Below, piece by piece: positions 45,847-57,025 of a DNA stretch of 64,000 bases (the stretch's first letter is position 1; each line of letters starts with the position of its first letter). Source of the stretch: Globisporangium splendens. Taxonomy: Eukaryota > Oomycota > Peronosporomycetes > Pythiales > Pythiaceae. Location: positions 372,001 to 436,000 of the forward strand of contig VFIW01000030.1 in the NCBI GenBank assembly GCA_006386115.1. The letters are read 5' to 3'. A program made the translations under genes and the position numbers. Below the pieces are notes generated by a model that was not told the DNA's origin, did no database searches, and was given only the letters and a program-made list of their open reading frames with translations.

Positions 45847-48800
45847 ATGGCGCCGAGCGACGACGACGAGCTCCACGAGACCGCCGTCCATGGCGCCGCC
45901 GCCGCTGCGGATACTGCGTCCATAGCTGGTGCTTCATCCGCAGATGCAAGTGCGCATGATGCGCTTGCGACTGCGTCCGTTGCTGCTTCAGCGCCGAGCG
46001 CGGACGCGGACCATCCGACGTCCACGGCCATCGGCATGTTCTTCGGCATGGACTCGGTCGTCGGCGGCGACACGGAGGACGCGATCAACATCATCGAGGA
46101 CGGCGACCACGTGAGCGCCGACGACTTTGGTCTGAGCAGCGCCGAGATCTCGATGAACGCGATGGCGACGGCGAGCGAGACCATGACCGCGCACATGAAC
46201 CTGAACATGGAGCTCAACGCACTACAGATCCAGGCGTTCCTCGCCAGAGCCGAAAATGAGCCCAGCAGTAGCAATGCCACGCTGATGCAAGCGACAGCAT
46301 CGAATGACGATACTGAGGAAGCAGCTCCTACGCCAGCGCTGAAGCCGCAACAAAACGATACGCAACCGGAGCCAGGAGATGTGGCGCCACTGCCACCGAC
46401 GGAAGAATCGCGACCGCAGAACGCGTATGAGGCGTCGCGTGGTGTCGTCTATTATTCGCGCCGAGAAGACAAGATCAAGCAGATCCGCGAGCACCCGATC
46501 GTGGCCTCGGTCTCGCAAGACGGACGCCAGATCGCGTGCAAGTGCGGCCGCAATGTACGGCTCAATCCGCCATGGTACATTCTGAAATTCGAGCAGCACA
46601 TCGTGAGTCGCAACTGCACATTCCTTCGCAAGAAGACCAAGAAAAGCAGCAACATGGCAGCACCAGCGCGTCAGGAAGAGCCATCGGTGGCTCCTGTGGC
46701 CATCGAGTCTGACAGCCTTGACCAACGAGAAAGCATGGAAGAGAATAGAAACAATGATGCGTCTGTGGGAATGGTAGAAGCCTCGGCGCTTTCTTCGCCA
46801 GGTGCGACAACGAACGAAGATGAGGGAGTGCAAATGGAGGACCTTGGTAAACGATCCAAACAAGGCGATCTATCCCTTGTGCAGCAGCACAATGTCCCCA
46901 GTCGTCATGCGAGTGCCGACACACAGCCAGAAGCTACCGCCTCTAGTAGCGAATCACGCGAAATCGCTGGTTCGCGCTCCTCACGACCGTCATCCGCTTC
47001 GGCTTCAGCTTCAGCTTCCTCTTTGCTGGGACATGGTGGATATGCCTTACAGCCACTACACGATATTCTTGCAACGCGCTTTGGCGTGAATGATGACGGA
47101 TCGATCACCCCGCCGGACCAGACCAGCGTGTCGGAGAAAACCATCAAGCAATACGAGTCCGCGATGGTGCTGCAGGCGCATCCACACTTCAGCCGCATCA
47201 CGCCCGATGGTCGCTTCGTCGAATGCAAGTGCGCCACCCTCATTGTACTCAGTGGACCGTGGGATTTGGCCAAGTTCGAGGAGCATATCGTCGAGAAGCA
47301 AAAGAAAAAGGATAACCGCGTCGCAAAGCGTATGGCGTCGGGCGACGTTGATGCCGTCCCCAGTAAGCAGCAGCGGAAGGCATCGCGTGCGCTTGCGAAA
47401 AGCGCAGCAGCCGCCGTTCGACTCAAGAAGAAGAGTTTCCCGCGGGAGATCCATTGGGATGTCGCGACGGCGCGCAATATTTTCCCGTGTCCTGGACTGC
47501 GAGATGACAAGATGATGGCGTTTGTCGACGCCGCGGTGCATCTCACGGGCGGAGCGCGGCCACGTCACAAGATCGCGTACGAACTATTTCCTGCGCTGTT
47601 TGATGCTGACAAAACGTCAAGCAACAGCAACAAGATCGCAGCGCGGCTCTCGGAGGAGGAGAAATTGCTTCTCCATGACGCGATTGAGGCCGAAGCACTC
47701 TGGTTTGTCGACAAAGACGGCAGCAGCGTGCGCAGTTTCGACTGCAAGGGTGTGATCGAAGCCGGCAAAGGCGAGAGCGTGTGCGCACATTGCGCCGAGT
47801 TGCGCTCCAACGTGAGTCTGCGCACGGCCGTGACGTCCAAAGTCACGAAGAAGAAGCAGCAGCTGCAACAACCTGCGAATCCGCTGCACCGCAAGTTTTG
47901 CTCGAGTCGCGTGTTCTCGGTGCTCGAGTCCGAGTTCAACATGCAGGACGAGTACGCGCGTATTCTCCGCGATCTGTCGCTCGTCGAGCTCGCGGACGAC
48001 AGCGCTTTGAATATGTGGCTCGACATGGCCGAGTTGGGTATCCACGGCGCATTTGACTCGCACGCGACGCTGCTCGGACTCGTCGAGTCCATGGCGACGC
48101 TCAAGGACAAGGAGCGTCGTGGTGTCGGCATGCAGAACATGAGTTATAATCACCACCTCGACGCGTTCATGCGTTCGATGGCCGAGATCTCGGTTGACGC
48201 GTGCGACTTTTTCCAGCACCATCTCTGCGGCCGCAAACAAAAGATTCTACTGGGACGCAAACGATCGAAGACATTAGCACAGCAGCAACAACAATCACAC
48301 AGCAATAGCAGCGACCCCGATGAGACCCACCAGCCTTCCACGGAGGAGCTCCAGATGCTCCACCAGCACCAGCAGCTCCTGTACGAGGATGCGTCGTCGC
48401 TCCATCAGCCCGAGGGCTTTGCGCACCTGCTGGACGCGTCCAACAGCAGCATGATGCCGAATCTCTCGATGAGCGACATCCAAGATGTCGACCTGAGTGC
48501 ATTCACGACAGCGACGACAACGTCTTCAACTTCGGTGTCGACGCATGCGGAACTTTCTCATTCCATGACAGCAGAAATGGATGGACACAGTTCGTCGGCT
48601 CTGGAGCAACATGAAGGAGTCGACAGTGCAGGCGTCATGGCGAAGGGGAGTCAACCTGGGACGGATGGCCATGGCGACCACGAAGGTGAAGATATTGGGG
48701 AAGACGAGGACAATGATGACAACGGCGACAGATTCCTCTCGGAGCTGTCGTCTTCCACTGATAGAGGCAGTAGGAATCAGAGTGCGGACGCTACAACAGT

Positions 48801-50016
48801 TACACCAGCGCCACAAGCTGCTCCACGAATCCTGCTGGACCACATGCCGTGCACGGGACTTCGGTCCGAGAAAGTGGAGCATTACGTGAAGACTGCCGTG
48901 CAGATCATCGGCGGCAGTCGCCCCAAGTACGTGATCGCGAAGGAACTGTTTCCGCAAGTGTTCCAGGACGCCAAGACCGTGAAAATCGGCGAAAAACTCG
49001 ACGACCAGCAGAAGCGCGTGCTTCAGGATGCCGTGTTTAGCGAATGTCTTTGGCGGGTGGACAAAGTTGGGAACTGCGTGCGCAGTCTGCGGTGTGCGCG
49101 CATCGCGGAGACGCGCGACAAGGGCGCGTGCAAACCCTGCTGGGACCTGAAGGCCGTCGCAAACTTCCGCAGTGTGCTCAGTCGCGCCAAAGTGCCCAAG
49201 AACCTGGAGAATGTGAAGTTCATGCCGAGTATGTACACGGAAAGCGATCCGTTTCTGCGCAAACTGTCCAAGAATGCGTCGTTCCGCGCGCTGTACCAGC
49301 TCGTAAAGCAGCGAGCAGCCGAGGATCCGAAGAAAGCCACTTTCTGGCTGAAATGCGCGCGCATGGGCGTGTTTGGCAACTTCCGGACCCACCCGGTGTT
49401 TGAAGGTCTCATGGAGAGCATGGTCGAGATTAAGGACAAGGAGCGGCGCGGCGTCGGGAAGCAGAACATGCAGTACTCGAAGCCACTCGACGACTTCATG
49501 AACGCGCTCTCAGCGATCTCCATGGAGGCCTTTGAAGTGTTTGCGTCGCATTTCTGCGGCCGCACGATCCGTTCGCAAAAGGTGAAGAAGCGGAAATTGT
49601 CATCAACGATCGCGAGTTCGCTCTACGAGGTGCATTCAGACTCGCTGCACGCAACAGCGATGTCGTCGACAGAAGGCGTGATGATGAATGGCTTGCATGG
49701 CGCAATGGGCGATGGGATGCATCTTCACCATCAGCAGCATACAGAGCTTCTGAATAATAATATCATGGACATTGAGCAGCATGCGAACCAGCACCACCAG
49801 CAGCTGGCTGAAGATCTGCTTGGCGGTCGGTCCATGTCGGCGAGCGATCTGGAGGAAAACCAGCGGTTCATGGACCGCATGCTGGACGAAGTGCGCTTGA
49901 GCCACGACATACAGCTCCACGACGACCAGCACCATCGCAGCAGCCTCGACAACAGTGCGGCACTGGATCCGCGAACGTATTTAGACGAAGAAGGTGTGTT
50001 GACGACCGAAATTTAA
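45847..50016 (+). CDS. Large unrecognised protein with two pairs of duplicated Cys-containing modules
   Basis: Single exon, 1389 residues from ATG 45847; an upstream in-frame Met is less likely because the first 40 codons look like leader. Module A occurs twice (about 200-261 and 430-488): KIKQIREHPIVASVSQDGRQ then CKCGRNVRLNPPW..KFEQHIV, versus TIKQYESAMVLQAHPHFSRI then CKCATLIVLSGPWDLAKFEEHIV, suggesting a CxC...H zinc site. Module B occurs twice (about 536-801 and 996-1251), each with FPCPGLR/MPCTGLRSEKV, an ELFPxxF stretch, C..C pairs (VCAHCAEL, ACKPCWDL) and a conserved MxxxKDKERRGVGxQNMxY signature. Linkers are acidic, Gln- and Ser-rich. The B signature resembles segments of transposon-linked proteins in fungi as I remember them, so a domesticated DNA-binding protein is possible. 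No function is assigned. Confidence 0.8.
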   Translation: MAPSDDDELHETAVHGAAAAADTASIAGASSADASAHDALATASVAASAPSADADHPTSTAIGMFFGMDSVVGGDTEDAINIIEDGDHVSADDFGLSSAEISMNAMATASETMTAHMNLNMELNALQIQAFLARAENEPSSSNATLMQATASNDDTEEAAPTPALKPQQNDTQPEPGDVAPLPPTEESRPQNAYEASRGVVYYSRREDKIKQIREHPIVASVSQDGRQIACKCGRNVRLNPPWYILKFEQHIVSRNCTFLRKKTKKSSNMAAPARQEEPSVAPVAIESDSLDQRESMEENRNNDASVGMVEASALSSPGATTNEDEGVQMEDLGKRSKQGDLSLVQQHNVPSRHASADTQPEATASSSESREIAGSRSSRPSSASASASASSLLGHGGYALQPLHDILATRFGVNDDGSITPPDQTSVSEKTIKQYESAMVLQAHPHFSRITPDGRFVECKCATLIVLSGPWDLAKFEEHIVEKQKKKDNRVAKRMASGDVDAVPSKQQRKASRALAKSAAAAVRLKKKSFPREIHWDVATARNIFPCPGLRDDKMMAFVDAAVHLTGGARPRHKIAYELFPALFDADKTSSNSNKIAARLSEEEKLLLHDAIEAEALWFVDKDGSSVRSFDCKGVIEAGKGESVCAHCAELRSNVSLRTAVTSKVTKKKQQLQQPANPLHRKFCSSRVFSVLESEFNMQDEYARILRDLSLVELADDSALNMWLDMAELGIHGAFDSHATLLGLVESMATLKDKERRGVGMQNMSYNHHLDAFMRSMAEISVDACDFFQHHLCGRKQKILLGRKRSKTLAQQQQQSHSNSSDPDETHQPSTEELQMLHQHQQLLYEDASSLHQPEGFAHLLDASNSSMMPNLSMSDIQDVDLSAFTTATTTSSTSVSTHAELSHSMTAEMDGHSSSALEQHEGVDSAGVMAKGSQPGTDGHGDHEGEDIGEDEDNDDNGDRFLSELSSSTDRGSRNQSADATTVTPAPQAAPRILLDHMPCTGLRSEKVEHYVKTAVQIIGGSRPKYVIAKELFPQVFQDAKTVKIGEKLDDQQKRVLQDAVFSECLWRVDKVGNCVRSLRCARIAETRDKGACKPCWDLKAVANFRSVLSRAKVPKNLENVKFMPSMYTESDPFLRKLSKNASFRALYQLVKQRAAEDPKKATFWLKCARMGVFGNFRTHPVFEGLMESMVEIKDKERRGVGKQNMQYSKPLDDFMNALSAISMEAFEVFASHFCGRTIRSQKVKKRKLSSTIASSLYEVHSDSLHATAMSSTEGVMMNGLHGAMGDGMHLHHQQHTELLNNNIMDIEQHANQHHQQLAEDLLGGRSMSASDLEENQRFMDRMLDEVRLSHDIQLHDDQHHRSSLDNSAALDPRTYLDEEGVLTTEI

Positions 50017-50200
50017 GAAACCCAATGCCATTATTCTTTTCCCCACACCCAGAGAGAGAACATGCCGTTTGGTATTTCCACATAAACGTACTATATATAA
50101 GACACCTTACTCGAGTGTCAGCACACGAACATGGGAGCTCCTGGCCGTTCTTGCGCATATCGAGTGTAGCTCTTCATCCACACATGACTGCACAAGGCAG

Positions 50201-50567
50201 TTAATGGATCGCGGACGCCGACGACGGCTTCTCGAGGTGCTTGGAGAGCAGCCCCATGACCTGCGTGAGCTTGATCTCGTTGACGTTGAATACGTCCTTC
50301 ATCTGCTGGTTCGGACGGATGATCCGTCCGTCCGCCGGGTCCTGCAGCTTGTGCTCCTTCACATACACCCAACTGTGTGTGTGTGCAGCGCGCATATCAA
50401 ACATTCCCATTCCCGTCAGTATTAGCTGCGGGTTTACGACAATACGCGCATGATGAGATACTACGAACGCACAATTCCTTGACGGCGGCAGGCCGCGACA
50501 GCTCGCTCTTGCCCAGCAGTCCCTGCAGCGGCGCCGAGAGCTTGTACACCTTGTTCAGGTTCGACAT
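50201..50567 (-). CDS. SWIB/MDM2-domain mini-protein
   Basis: Two exons, 50473-50567 and 50372-50201, joined in phase 2 across a GTGCGT...CACAG intron; 88 residues from ATG 50567. Almost the entire protein is the SWIB fold: VYKLSAPLQGLLGKSELSRP (helices 1-2), then AAVKEFWVYVKEHKLQDPAD (spanning the splice), GRIIRPNQQMKDVFNVNEIK and LTQVMGLLSKHL. SWIB domains occur in SWI/SNF BAF60 subunits and in small stand-alone proteins of plants and chlamydiae. A free SWIB of this size probably acts in chromatin or organelle DNA, but no targeting peptide is evident. The intron contains a GT/CA run next to the acceptor. Confidence 0.9.
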
Positions 50568-51063
50568 CTTCTTCGTCTTTGGCTCAAGAGATACCACTAG
50601 TGCGGGATTGAGAGCGAACGTTGGATGCGCTGTTTCAGCCAATCATGTTTCTTTCCACGAAGGATTTACAGCCAACAAGAGACGAAGATGAGTGTTGAAG
50701 TTTCTGCACTCGACGCATTTCTCAAAGGGAGAGAAGAATGGAATGCGCGCGTATGAAGAGGTTCGCACACCCATATGTGTGTGTGTACACGCACGTGCAT
50801 AAGTGGGTGGCATCAGTCGCGGCGTTCGCTGTTATTGTTGGCGAAAGCAGCCCGTTCGCATACTCGTGTGTTATTTTCGGCGCCTGAAACAGTCCCATTC
50901 CCATGCCATTGTCACTCCATGACGCAACATTCGTTTCCTTTTTCCCGAGCCTTTTTTTTCTCCGATTTGGCTTTGTGCGTGCGCAGAGAATAGCGTCCGC
51001 GCGTGTGCTTACATCTCGTGTGTGCCTACGACGCATGGAGACAGCAGCGACAAGAGCACGAGC
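50568..51063. other. Divergent SWIB / CASTOR-like promoter region
   Basis: 496 bases between start codons, with a CCAAT box (AGCCAATCATG, about 50637), a GTGTGTGTGTAC run near 50778 and T-rich DNA before the channel gene. No ORF of note. Confidence 0.4.
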
Positions 51064-54000
51064 ATGAGCAATCCGTTGAAAGTGCTTCCTGTCGACGACG
51101 ACAGCGACGCAGCGAAGAAGAGGAATATGGGACTCAACGACACAGTCATTCGATACTTGTCTGGCACCGTGGGCGAAGCCACCGAGGCTGCTGACACAAC
51201 GGAAATCGAGCCTGTTGCGCCGTTGAAGAACGATGGCTTGCCGAATATTATCCCGATCGGCGACCCAGGCTTTCTGGACAAGCCGTTGACGAAAAAAGCA
51301 CAGTTGCCACCCATAGGACCACCGTCGTCGCATCATCCGCCGCCGCATGGATCACTGCCACGGATAGGGACACTGGAGAAAACGCTGTCAATGCAGGTGC
51401 TTCTCAACGGCGGCGCGGGACAATCGAAAGCGTCCTTGCTCGCCAAGCAAAATGCGCTCATCGAGAAGCGCAAAATGCCATCGAAACATCATACCAAAGT
51501 GGAGCGTGCCGCGTATTTTCTAGACCAGTACATCTCGACGCGACGTGGACAAACGCTGTCGTTGGCTTGCGTGGGTCTCGTTCTCACGTTCATCGGTGGC
51601 TGCATCCTCAAGGCGAGCCAACCGTCTAAGCATTTCTCTGAGATGGTTTGGGAATCGTGGACATTTCTAGGCGACACAGGCTCCCACACAGCATTAACAG
51701 AGCCGGTAAGTTGAGTGGATACGCAACCGCGCTACTTTTGAGAATCACTAACGTTGTGGGTCGTTTGAACAGGGATTACGGTTCATCGGCGTCATGACAA
51801 CTTTAATCGGCATTTTGTACTTTTCCGTGATTATGGGCTTTGTCGTCGATGGCATCCGTGATAAAATGGATAGTCTCAAGAAAGGCAAAAGTCGAGTCGC
51901 CGAAGAAAATCATACTGTGCGTAGCCTGCTGCAGGTTCAAGTCTCGGCTTCGATTTCGTTTGCTGATCTTTTTCCTTCTCTTTCTTGTCTCCAGTTAATG
52001 CTTGGGTGGACCGACAAATCCATTTCACTGATCCGGCAGATTTGCTTGGCAAATGCAAGCGAAAAGGCGGAGTCGTCGTCGTGTTGGCAGAAGCTGAGAA
52101 AGAAGAGCTTGAAGCGGAGCTCGAGTCACATTTACCGCGTGAAGAACTCCGCGGCAGCAAAGTCATTTTCCGCACGGGGACACCGCTGCTTTCTGTGGAT
52201 CTCGTAAAAGTTGCTGCACACCGAGCGAGAAGTATCATCATCATGACCACTTCGTCCGGGGATGCAGACCAGTCCGATGCTGCTGTCTTACGCACGGTAC
52301 TGAGTCTGAAAACACTCCCAGAGGTACCAAAACGTTTGAATTTTGTTTGGTGGTGTCGGATATTTGCATGCTTGTTGACTAAATATCTGTGACTTTCACA
52401 CTGCATGCTTTTTTGCTTGTAGCTCACTGGCCATATAGTCGCAGAGCTACGTGATATTGACAACGAGCCTCTCGTGCGTCTTGTCGGCGGAAAAGACGTG
52501 GAGATCCTTGTGTCGCACGATGTCATTGGTCGGTTGGTGTTGATGGCGGCGCGTTCTCCTGGGCTAGCACGCGTGTTCTCGTGTTTGCTTGGATTTGAAG
52601 GCAATGAATTCTATTTCAAAGAATGGCCCGAATGTGTTGGCGTCCCGTTCAACGGCCTCTGTGAACGGTTCCCCGATGCAATCCCGCTTGGAATTAAGAG
52701 AGCAAACGGCGATGTCTTGATTTTCCCAGAATTCACAACGATTGTCGAGCCGGGTGATCAAATTATGGTATTAGCAGAAGATGACGACACATACAAGGCG
52801 TGTCTGCCGGTACAGATCGAAGTGGATAAAATACCGCCTCCACTGCCGAAGGTCGAGCGGGTCGAACGAATCCTCATGTGCGGTTGGCGCCGCGATATCC
52901 GAGACATGATCAAGCTTCTGGATTGCCTTGTGTCGTCTGGCACCGAACTCCACATGATCTGCGAAGAACCGACGCATTTACGCACCAAACTACTCAAAGA
53001 AAGCGGATTAGACGTTGACAAGCTGGAAAATCTCAAGATGATCCATCACTACGGAAATACTGCAATTCGCCGCCACGTCGTATCACTGCCGCTGCAGATG
53101 TTCACGTCGATGATGATCTTGGCGGACCAGTCTCGAGAAACCGACATCATGAATTCCGATTCGCACTCTCTAGCGTCTCTACTTTTGATTCGGGATCTTC
53201 AAGCAAAGCAAAGCATGGCGAGAGAAGCCATCGACTGGGTCAAAGAGTGCAAATGCATCAGTGAAATTCTCGACCCGCGTACCCAGCGAACCATCTCGAC
53301 CAGCTCGACGATTCTGCGATTATCGAAGTTTATTCAGTCCAATGAGCTCATAAGTTGCATCCTCGCGATGATTTCCGAAAGTCGAGACGTCCGCGTGATC
53401 TTGGACGAACTGTTTGGACCGCATGGCTCGTACTTTGAGGTGGAGGCATCGGGACGGTATTGCACGCCAGGCGAGCAGGTCTCCTTTTGGCAATTGACAA
53501 AGCGGTCTACTGCGCTCGGTGAGATCCTATGTGGATACCAAGTTCACGGAGATATTGCTGAAACGATTTTGAACCCCCCGAACAAAGCCGAGCTGAGGAC
53601 ATGGGAAAATGTGGATCTCATCGTGCTCCGTTCCAAGAAAGATAACGTGCTCCACAATAAGCAGATGAAAAGTCCCGCCCTTGTGGAAGAAACTGCGACC
53701 GATTTTGAACGCACAGCGCAAAGTCGATCAGGAAAATCCAGCTTTATTCGACAGCAAATGCTTGAAGCCCTGGTCCAAGAACAGGAACTCGCCAACATCG
53801 AGCACGTGAGAAACGCCGACCAGAAGACACTCTCGCGCGCCGTGCAGTCGTTCGTCGAGATCGCGCGGCATGAGTGCGTCGTTGGTGGATCCGACACGGA
53901 CCAAGTGCTGCTCAATGCGAAAGCCGTGAAGTCGCTGATCTCCATTTCGAGGGTGCTCGCCGACACTTTGGAGAGGTACGAAGCAGATCGAGCAGAAGGT

Positions 54001-54075
54001 GGAGTGGGTGAGCGGAGAGAGAGTGACTATGACGGCGAAGTCGTGACCGCGTTTGATATCAGCTCGTTTCAATAA
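51064..54075 (+). CDS. CASTOR/POLLUX (DMI1)-type ion channel; one-base frame break in exon 3
   Basis: Exons 51064-51705, 51773-51916, 51995-52323 and 52423-54075, about 922 residues if the frame break is ignored. Plant CASTOR/POLLUX are nuclear-envelope cation channels with C-terminal RCK-like domains. Visible are a membrane helix TLSLACVGLVLTFIGGCILK, the pore stretch WESWTFLGDTGSHTAL (plant: WTFVADSGSH), a second helix FIGVMTTLIGILYFSVIMGF, then LGWTDKSISLIRQICLAN, GGVVVVLAEAEKEELEAELE, DADQSDAAVLRTVLSL, DNEPLVRLVGG, SHDVIGRL and GDQIMVLAEDDDTY, in the plant order. Between ICLANAS and KGGVVVV the frame slips by one base at an A4 run (52062-52065); exon 3 is 329 nt instead of 330. This is either an assembly error or a real lesion. 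Confidence 0.9.
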
Positions 54076-54626
54076 CCAGGAGTGCATCATCGACAGGATG
54101 GTGCGCTTGATTGCCCAAAATGTACCTGTCTGACCGATGACACATATGCCACTATCTATCTGGACGGCACTCCAGCGAGGGAAAAGTAGAAGGTTCCAGA
54201 AATCTCCCAAAGACACAGTCAGGCGCTTAAGTACGTCTCGAAAGTGACTTGGAAGACATCTTGGCTGACGCAACCTCGTTCCTCTGCTCTCTCCTCCTGC
54301 ATGAACACCGAGGCGCAGTGTCGGTAGTGGGCCATGTGAATGTGAATCAAGCGCCTCCATCGTCGCCCGGCATGCCAACTTCCACGCAGTATTTGTTGTT
54401 CTGGAACAGCAACCAAAAAATCTTTGTGCACTAAGTACGCACCCGCACTTAGGCATTCACAGGCCACTATTGGAGCCCCACAGAGCCGCTCGCCTTGTTC
54501 TTCCCCCATTCTGTGACCGAGACAGCGTCGGGTAATAGGGACGCGGTGATTGGGAGCGAACCAACGACGGCACACGATCCGCCGGCCACTTTCCCTTTTC
54601 CGCATATTCAGACAGAGGCGAGCAGC
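54076..54626. other. Intergenic, no supported gene
   Basis: Between the channel gene and the TPR/J protein. Short frames on both strands (for example 54249-54434 plus) have no recognisable content. The leader of the next gene probably starts near 54590. Confidence 0.4.
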
Positions 54627-56548
54627 ATGAGCGAAGCGCAGGCCGAAGAGTTCAAGAACCAGGGCAACGAGCTCTACAAGCGCGGCGACTACCGCGGCGC
54701 CATCGACAAGTACACGCAGGCGATCGACGCGTCGCCGACCGTCGTGGCGTACTATGGCAACCGCGCGGCTGCGGCGTTCATGCTCGGCAAGCACCAGGAC
54801 GTGATCACGGACTGCAACCGCGCCATCGTGTTCGACCCGACGTTCTTCAAGGGATACGTGCGCAAGGCCAAGGCGCAATTGGCGCTGGTACGTGGCTCTG
54901 GTGTCTCGAAACAGCAAAGATCGATGCTGTCTGTATGGCAATGCGGATCTTTCCGTGGTGGCTTGTGATATGGACACTAATGTGCTGCTGTTTGCATACG
55001 CATTTGCTGTTTGAATAGGGTGAGACGGAAGCTGCGATCAAAACGCTTCAGGCCGGTTTGATCCGCGATCCAAACAATGCGACGCTCTTGTCGGAAAAGC
55101 GCGCCGTCGAGATGGCATTGGACAAGGTGCAGCGTGGTAAAGAACACTTGGAAGCGGTACGTATTGCAGGAGGACACGGAAGCATTGATAGATAGGCTTG
55201 TTCTTGCGCGTATTGACGCGGTGGTTGCTTTTGCTTTGTCCATTGCTTGATTGCTTGTGCAGAAACGGTTTTTGCAAGCCGTGAGCTGCTTTGACAGTGC
55301 ATTGCAGACGTGCTCGGGCTCGAACGACATCAAGCTCATGCGCGGCGAGGCGCTGATCGGCTGCGAGCGCTACGACGAAGCATTTGCGACGCTGACGCAG
55401 TTGATGCGCACGAACTCGAGCAGCCCGGATTTGCTGTTTTTGCGCGCGCGATGCTTATACTACCAGGGCGAGTTCCCAAGTGCCATCAAGCACTTGCAGC
55501 AAGCCCTTCGATCGGACCCTGACAACAGCAAGTTCATGAAGGAGATCAAGCGCATCCGCGCGTTAGAGAATAGCAAAGAAGAAGCGAACAATGCGTTTAA
55601 GGCCGGCAAGATGGCCGATGCGATCGAGAAGTACACCGAGTGTCTGCTTATCGATCCTGACAACAAGGCGTTCAACTCGAAGATCCACTGCAACCGCGCC
55701 AACGCGCTCTCGCGACTCGGACGCCACGACGAAGCCATCAAAGACTGCGACAAGGCGATTTACTACGACCACGGATACGCGAAGGCGTATTTGCGAAAAG
55801 CCGCGTGTCTGAAGGCGCTCGGTGGCGTTGACAACTTGGAACAAGCCTTGCGCGAATACGACCAGGCGTCGAAGCTCGTGGGCGACGATGCACAGCGTGA
55901 CATTCAGAACAGGTACGCAGCAGTGGGAGTTTTATAGTTTTACATAGGTGTGCAGCGATTGAGGCTGATTTACCATACGTTGCAATGCAGTATCCGCGAA
56001 ACCAAGCTGGAGCTGAAGAAGGCGAAGCGCAAGGACTTTTACAAGATCCTGGGCGTGACGCAGAGCTCGACTGAGGTGGAGATCAAGAAGGCGTACAAGC
56101 GCCAGGCGCTGAAATTCCACCCGGATCGTCACGCGAACAAGACGGACGAAGAAAAAGCCACGGCCGAGGCGGCGTTCAAAGATATTGGCGAAGCGTACGC
56201 TGTACTTTCGGACCCGCAAAAGAAGCAGCGATACGACTCGGGTGTCGATCTCGAAGACCTCGACAGTGACTTTGGTGGCGGCGGCATGGGTGGCATGGGC
56301 GGCGTTGATCCGTCGCAGATTTTCCAGGTAAGGTTCTTTGTGCTTTATGCGAGACTATTGCCTGGATCGCAATGCGCTAACTTTTTTCGATTTGTGTTAT
56401 TGTGGACAACATGTAGATGTTCTTTGGCGGTGGTGGTGGTATGGGCGGTATGGGCGGTATGGGCGGTATGGGCGGTATGGGCGGTATGGGCGGCATGGGC
56501 GGCATGGGCGGCCACAGCCACGGCGGCCAGAGATACCACTTTGGCTAA
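54627..56548 (+). CDS. DNAJC7: DNAJC7-like TPR and J-domain cochaperone
   Basis: Five exons (54627-54887, 55019-55156, 55263-55912, 55991-56327, 56417-56548), 505 residues, close to human DNAJC7 at 494. It links Hsp70 and Hsp90 during client folding. TPR units run from the N-terminus: [40 protein letters not shown], then across exons 2-3 [40 protein letters not shown], and [40 protein letters not shown]. The J domain [20 protein letters not shown]...LKFHPDRH keeps the essential HPD. The C-terminal exon encodes a Gly/Met-rich tail from a 9-bp microsatellite and ends [11 protein letters not shown]. The start is the Met directly before the first TPR (54627); an upstream in-frame Met at 54495 lies in the leader. 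Confidence 0.95.
56441..56512 (+). repeat. 9-bp coding microsatellite (ATGGGCGGY)8
   Basis: Eight tandem copies of ATGGGCGGT/C encode Met-Gly-Gly repeats in the last exon of the DNAJC7-like gene. The first five or six copies are identical at the DNA level, suggesting recent slippage. Confidence 0.9.
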
Positions 56549-57025
56549 ACTGCTTGAAATCTGGTGCACACATTTCTCAATCTGCTTGCATCGGAGAGAA
56601 AGGTGTGGGCGCTTCTCTCCTCCAGCTTTTCCTTTTTTCGCGAACGAAGAGAGGGTGTGAATGGGTAGCATCGTGAGCGCCAGCGAGTTGTCTCTTTTTT
56701 TTTCTTTTGGGCAATGCAACTTTGTAGACGCGCACGTGGAGATGATTGATTGGGTTGGTAGATATGAGGCGATAATCGCAGCAGGATTGACGCCAACAGC
56801 GCGAAAGTGGCGGCATCTGTTCCGGCATCCGCCAGATAAAGCAAATGGATGGCCTCACAGCACTTCCTGATCGTCTTCCGTGCATCTCGTTTCCATTTTG
56901 CCGCGTATCTTTTCACTGTTGCCCGCAGCACCAGTCATTTTGCTCCATACGTTTTTCTACCACTTTTGCAGCCCAAGAGCTCCGATTTGCCCTATTTGAG
57001 GGGTTATTATCAGTGTTTGACAGGC
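56549..57025. other. DNAJC7 3' flank and JmjC leader
   Basis: No gene seen. An open frame from 56849 runs into the JmjC gene, but its first 59 codons (MASQHFLIVFRASRFHFAAY) lack coding character, and ATG 57026 precedes the basic/acidic N-terminus. Confidence 0.4.
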
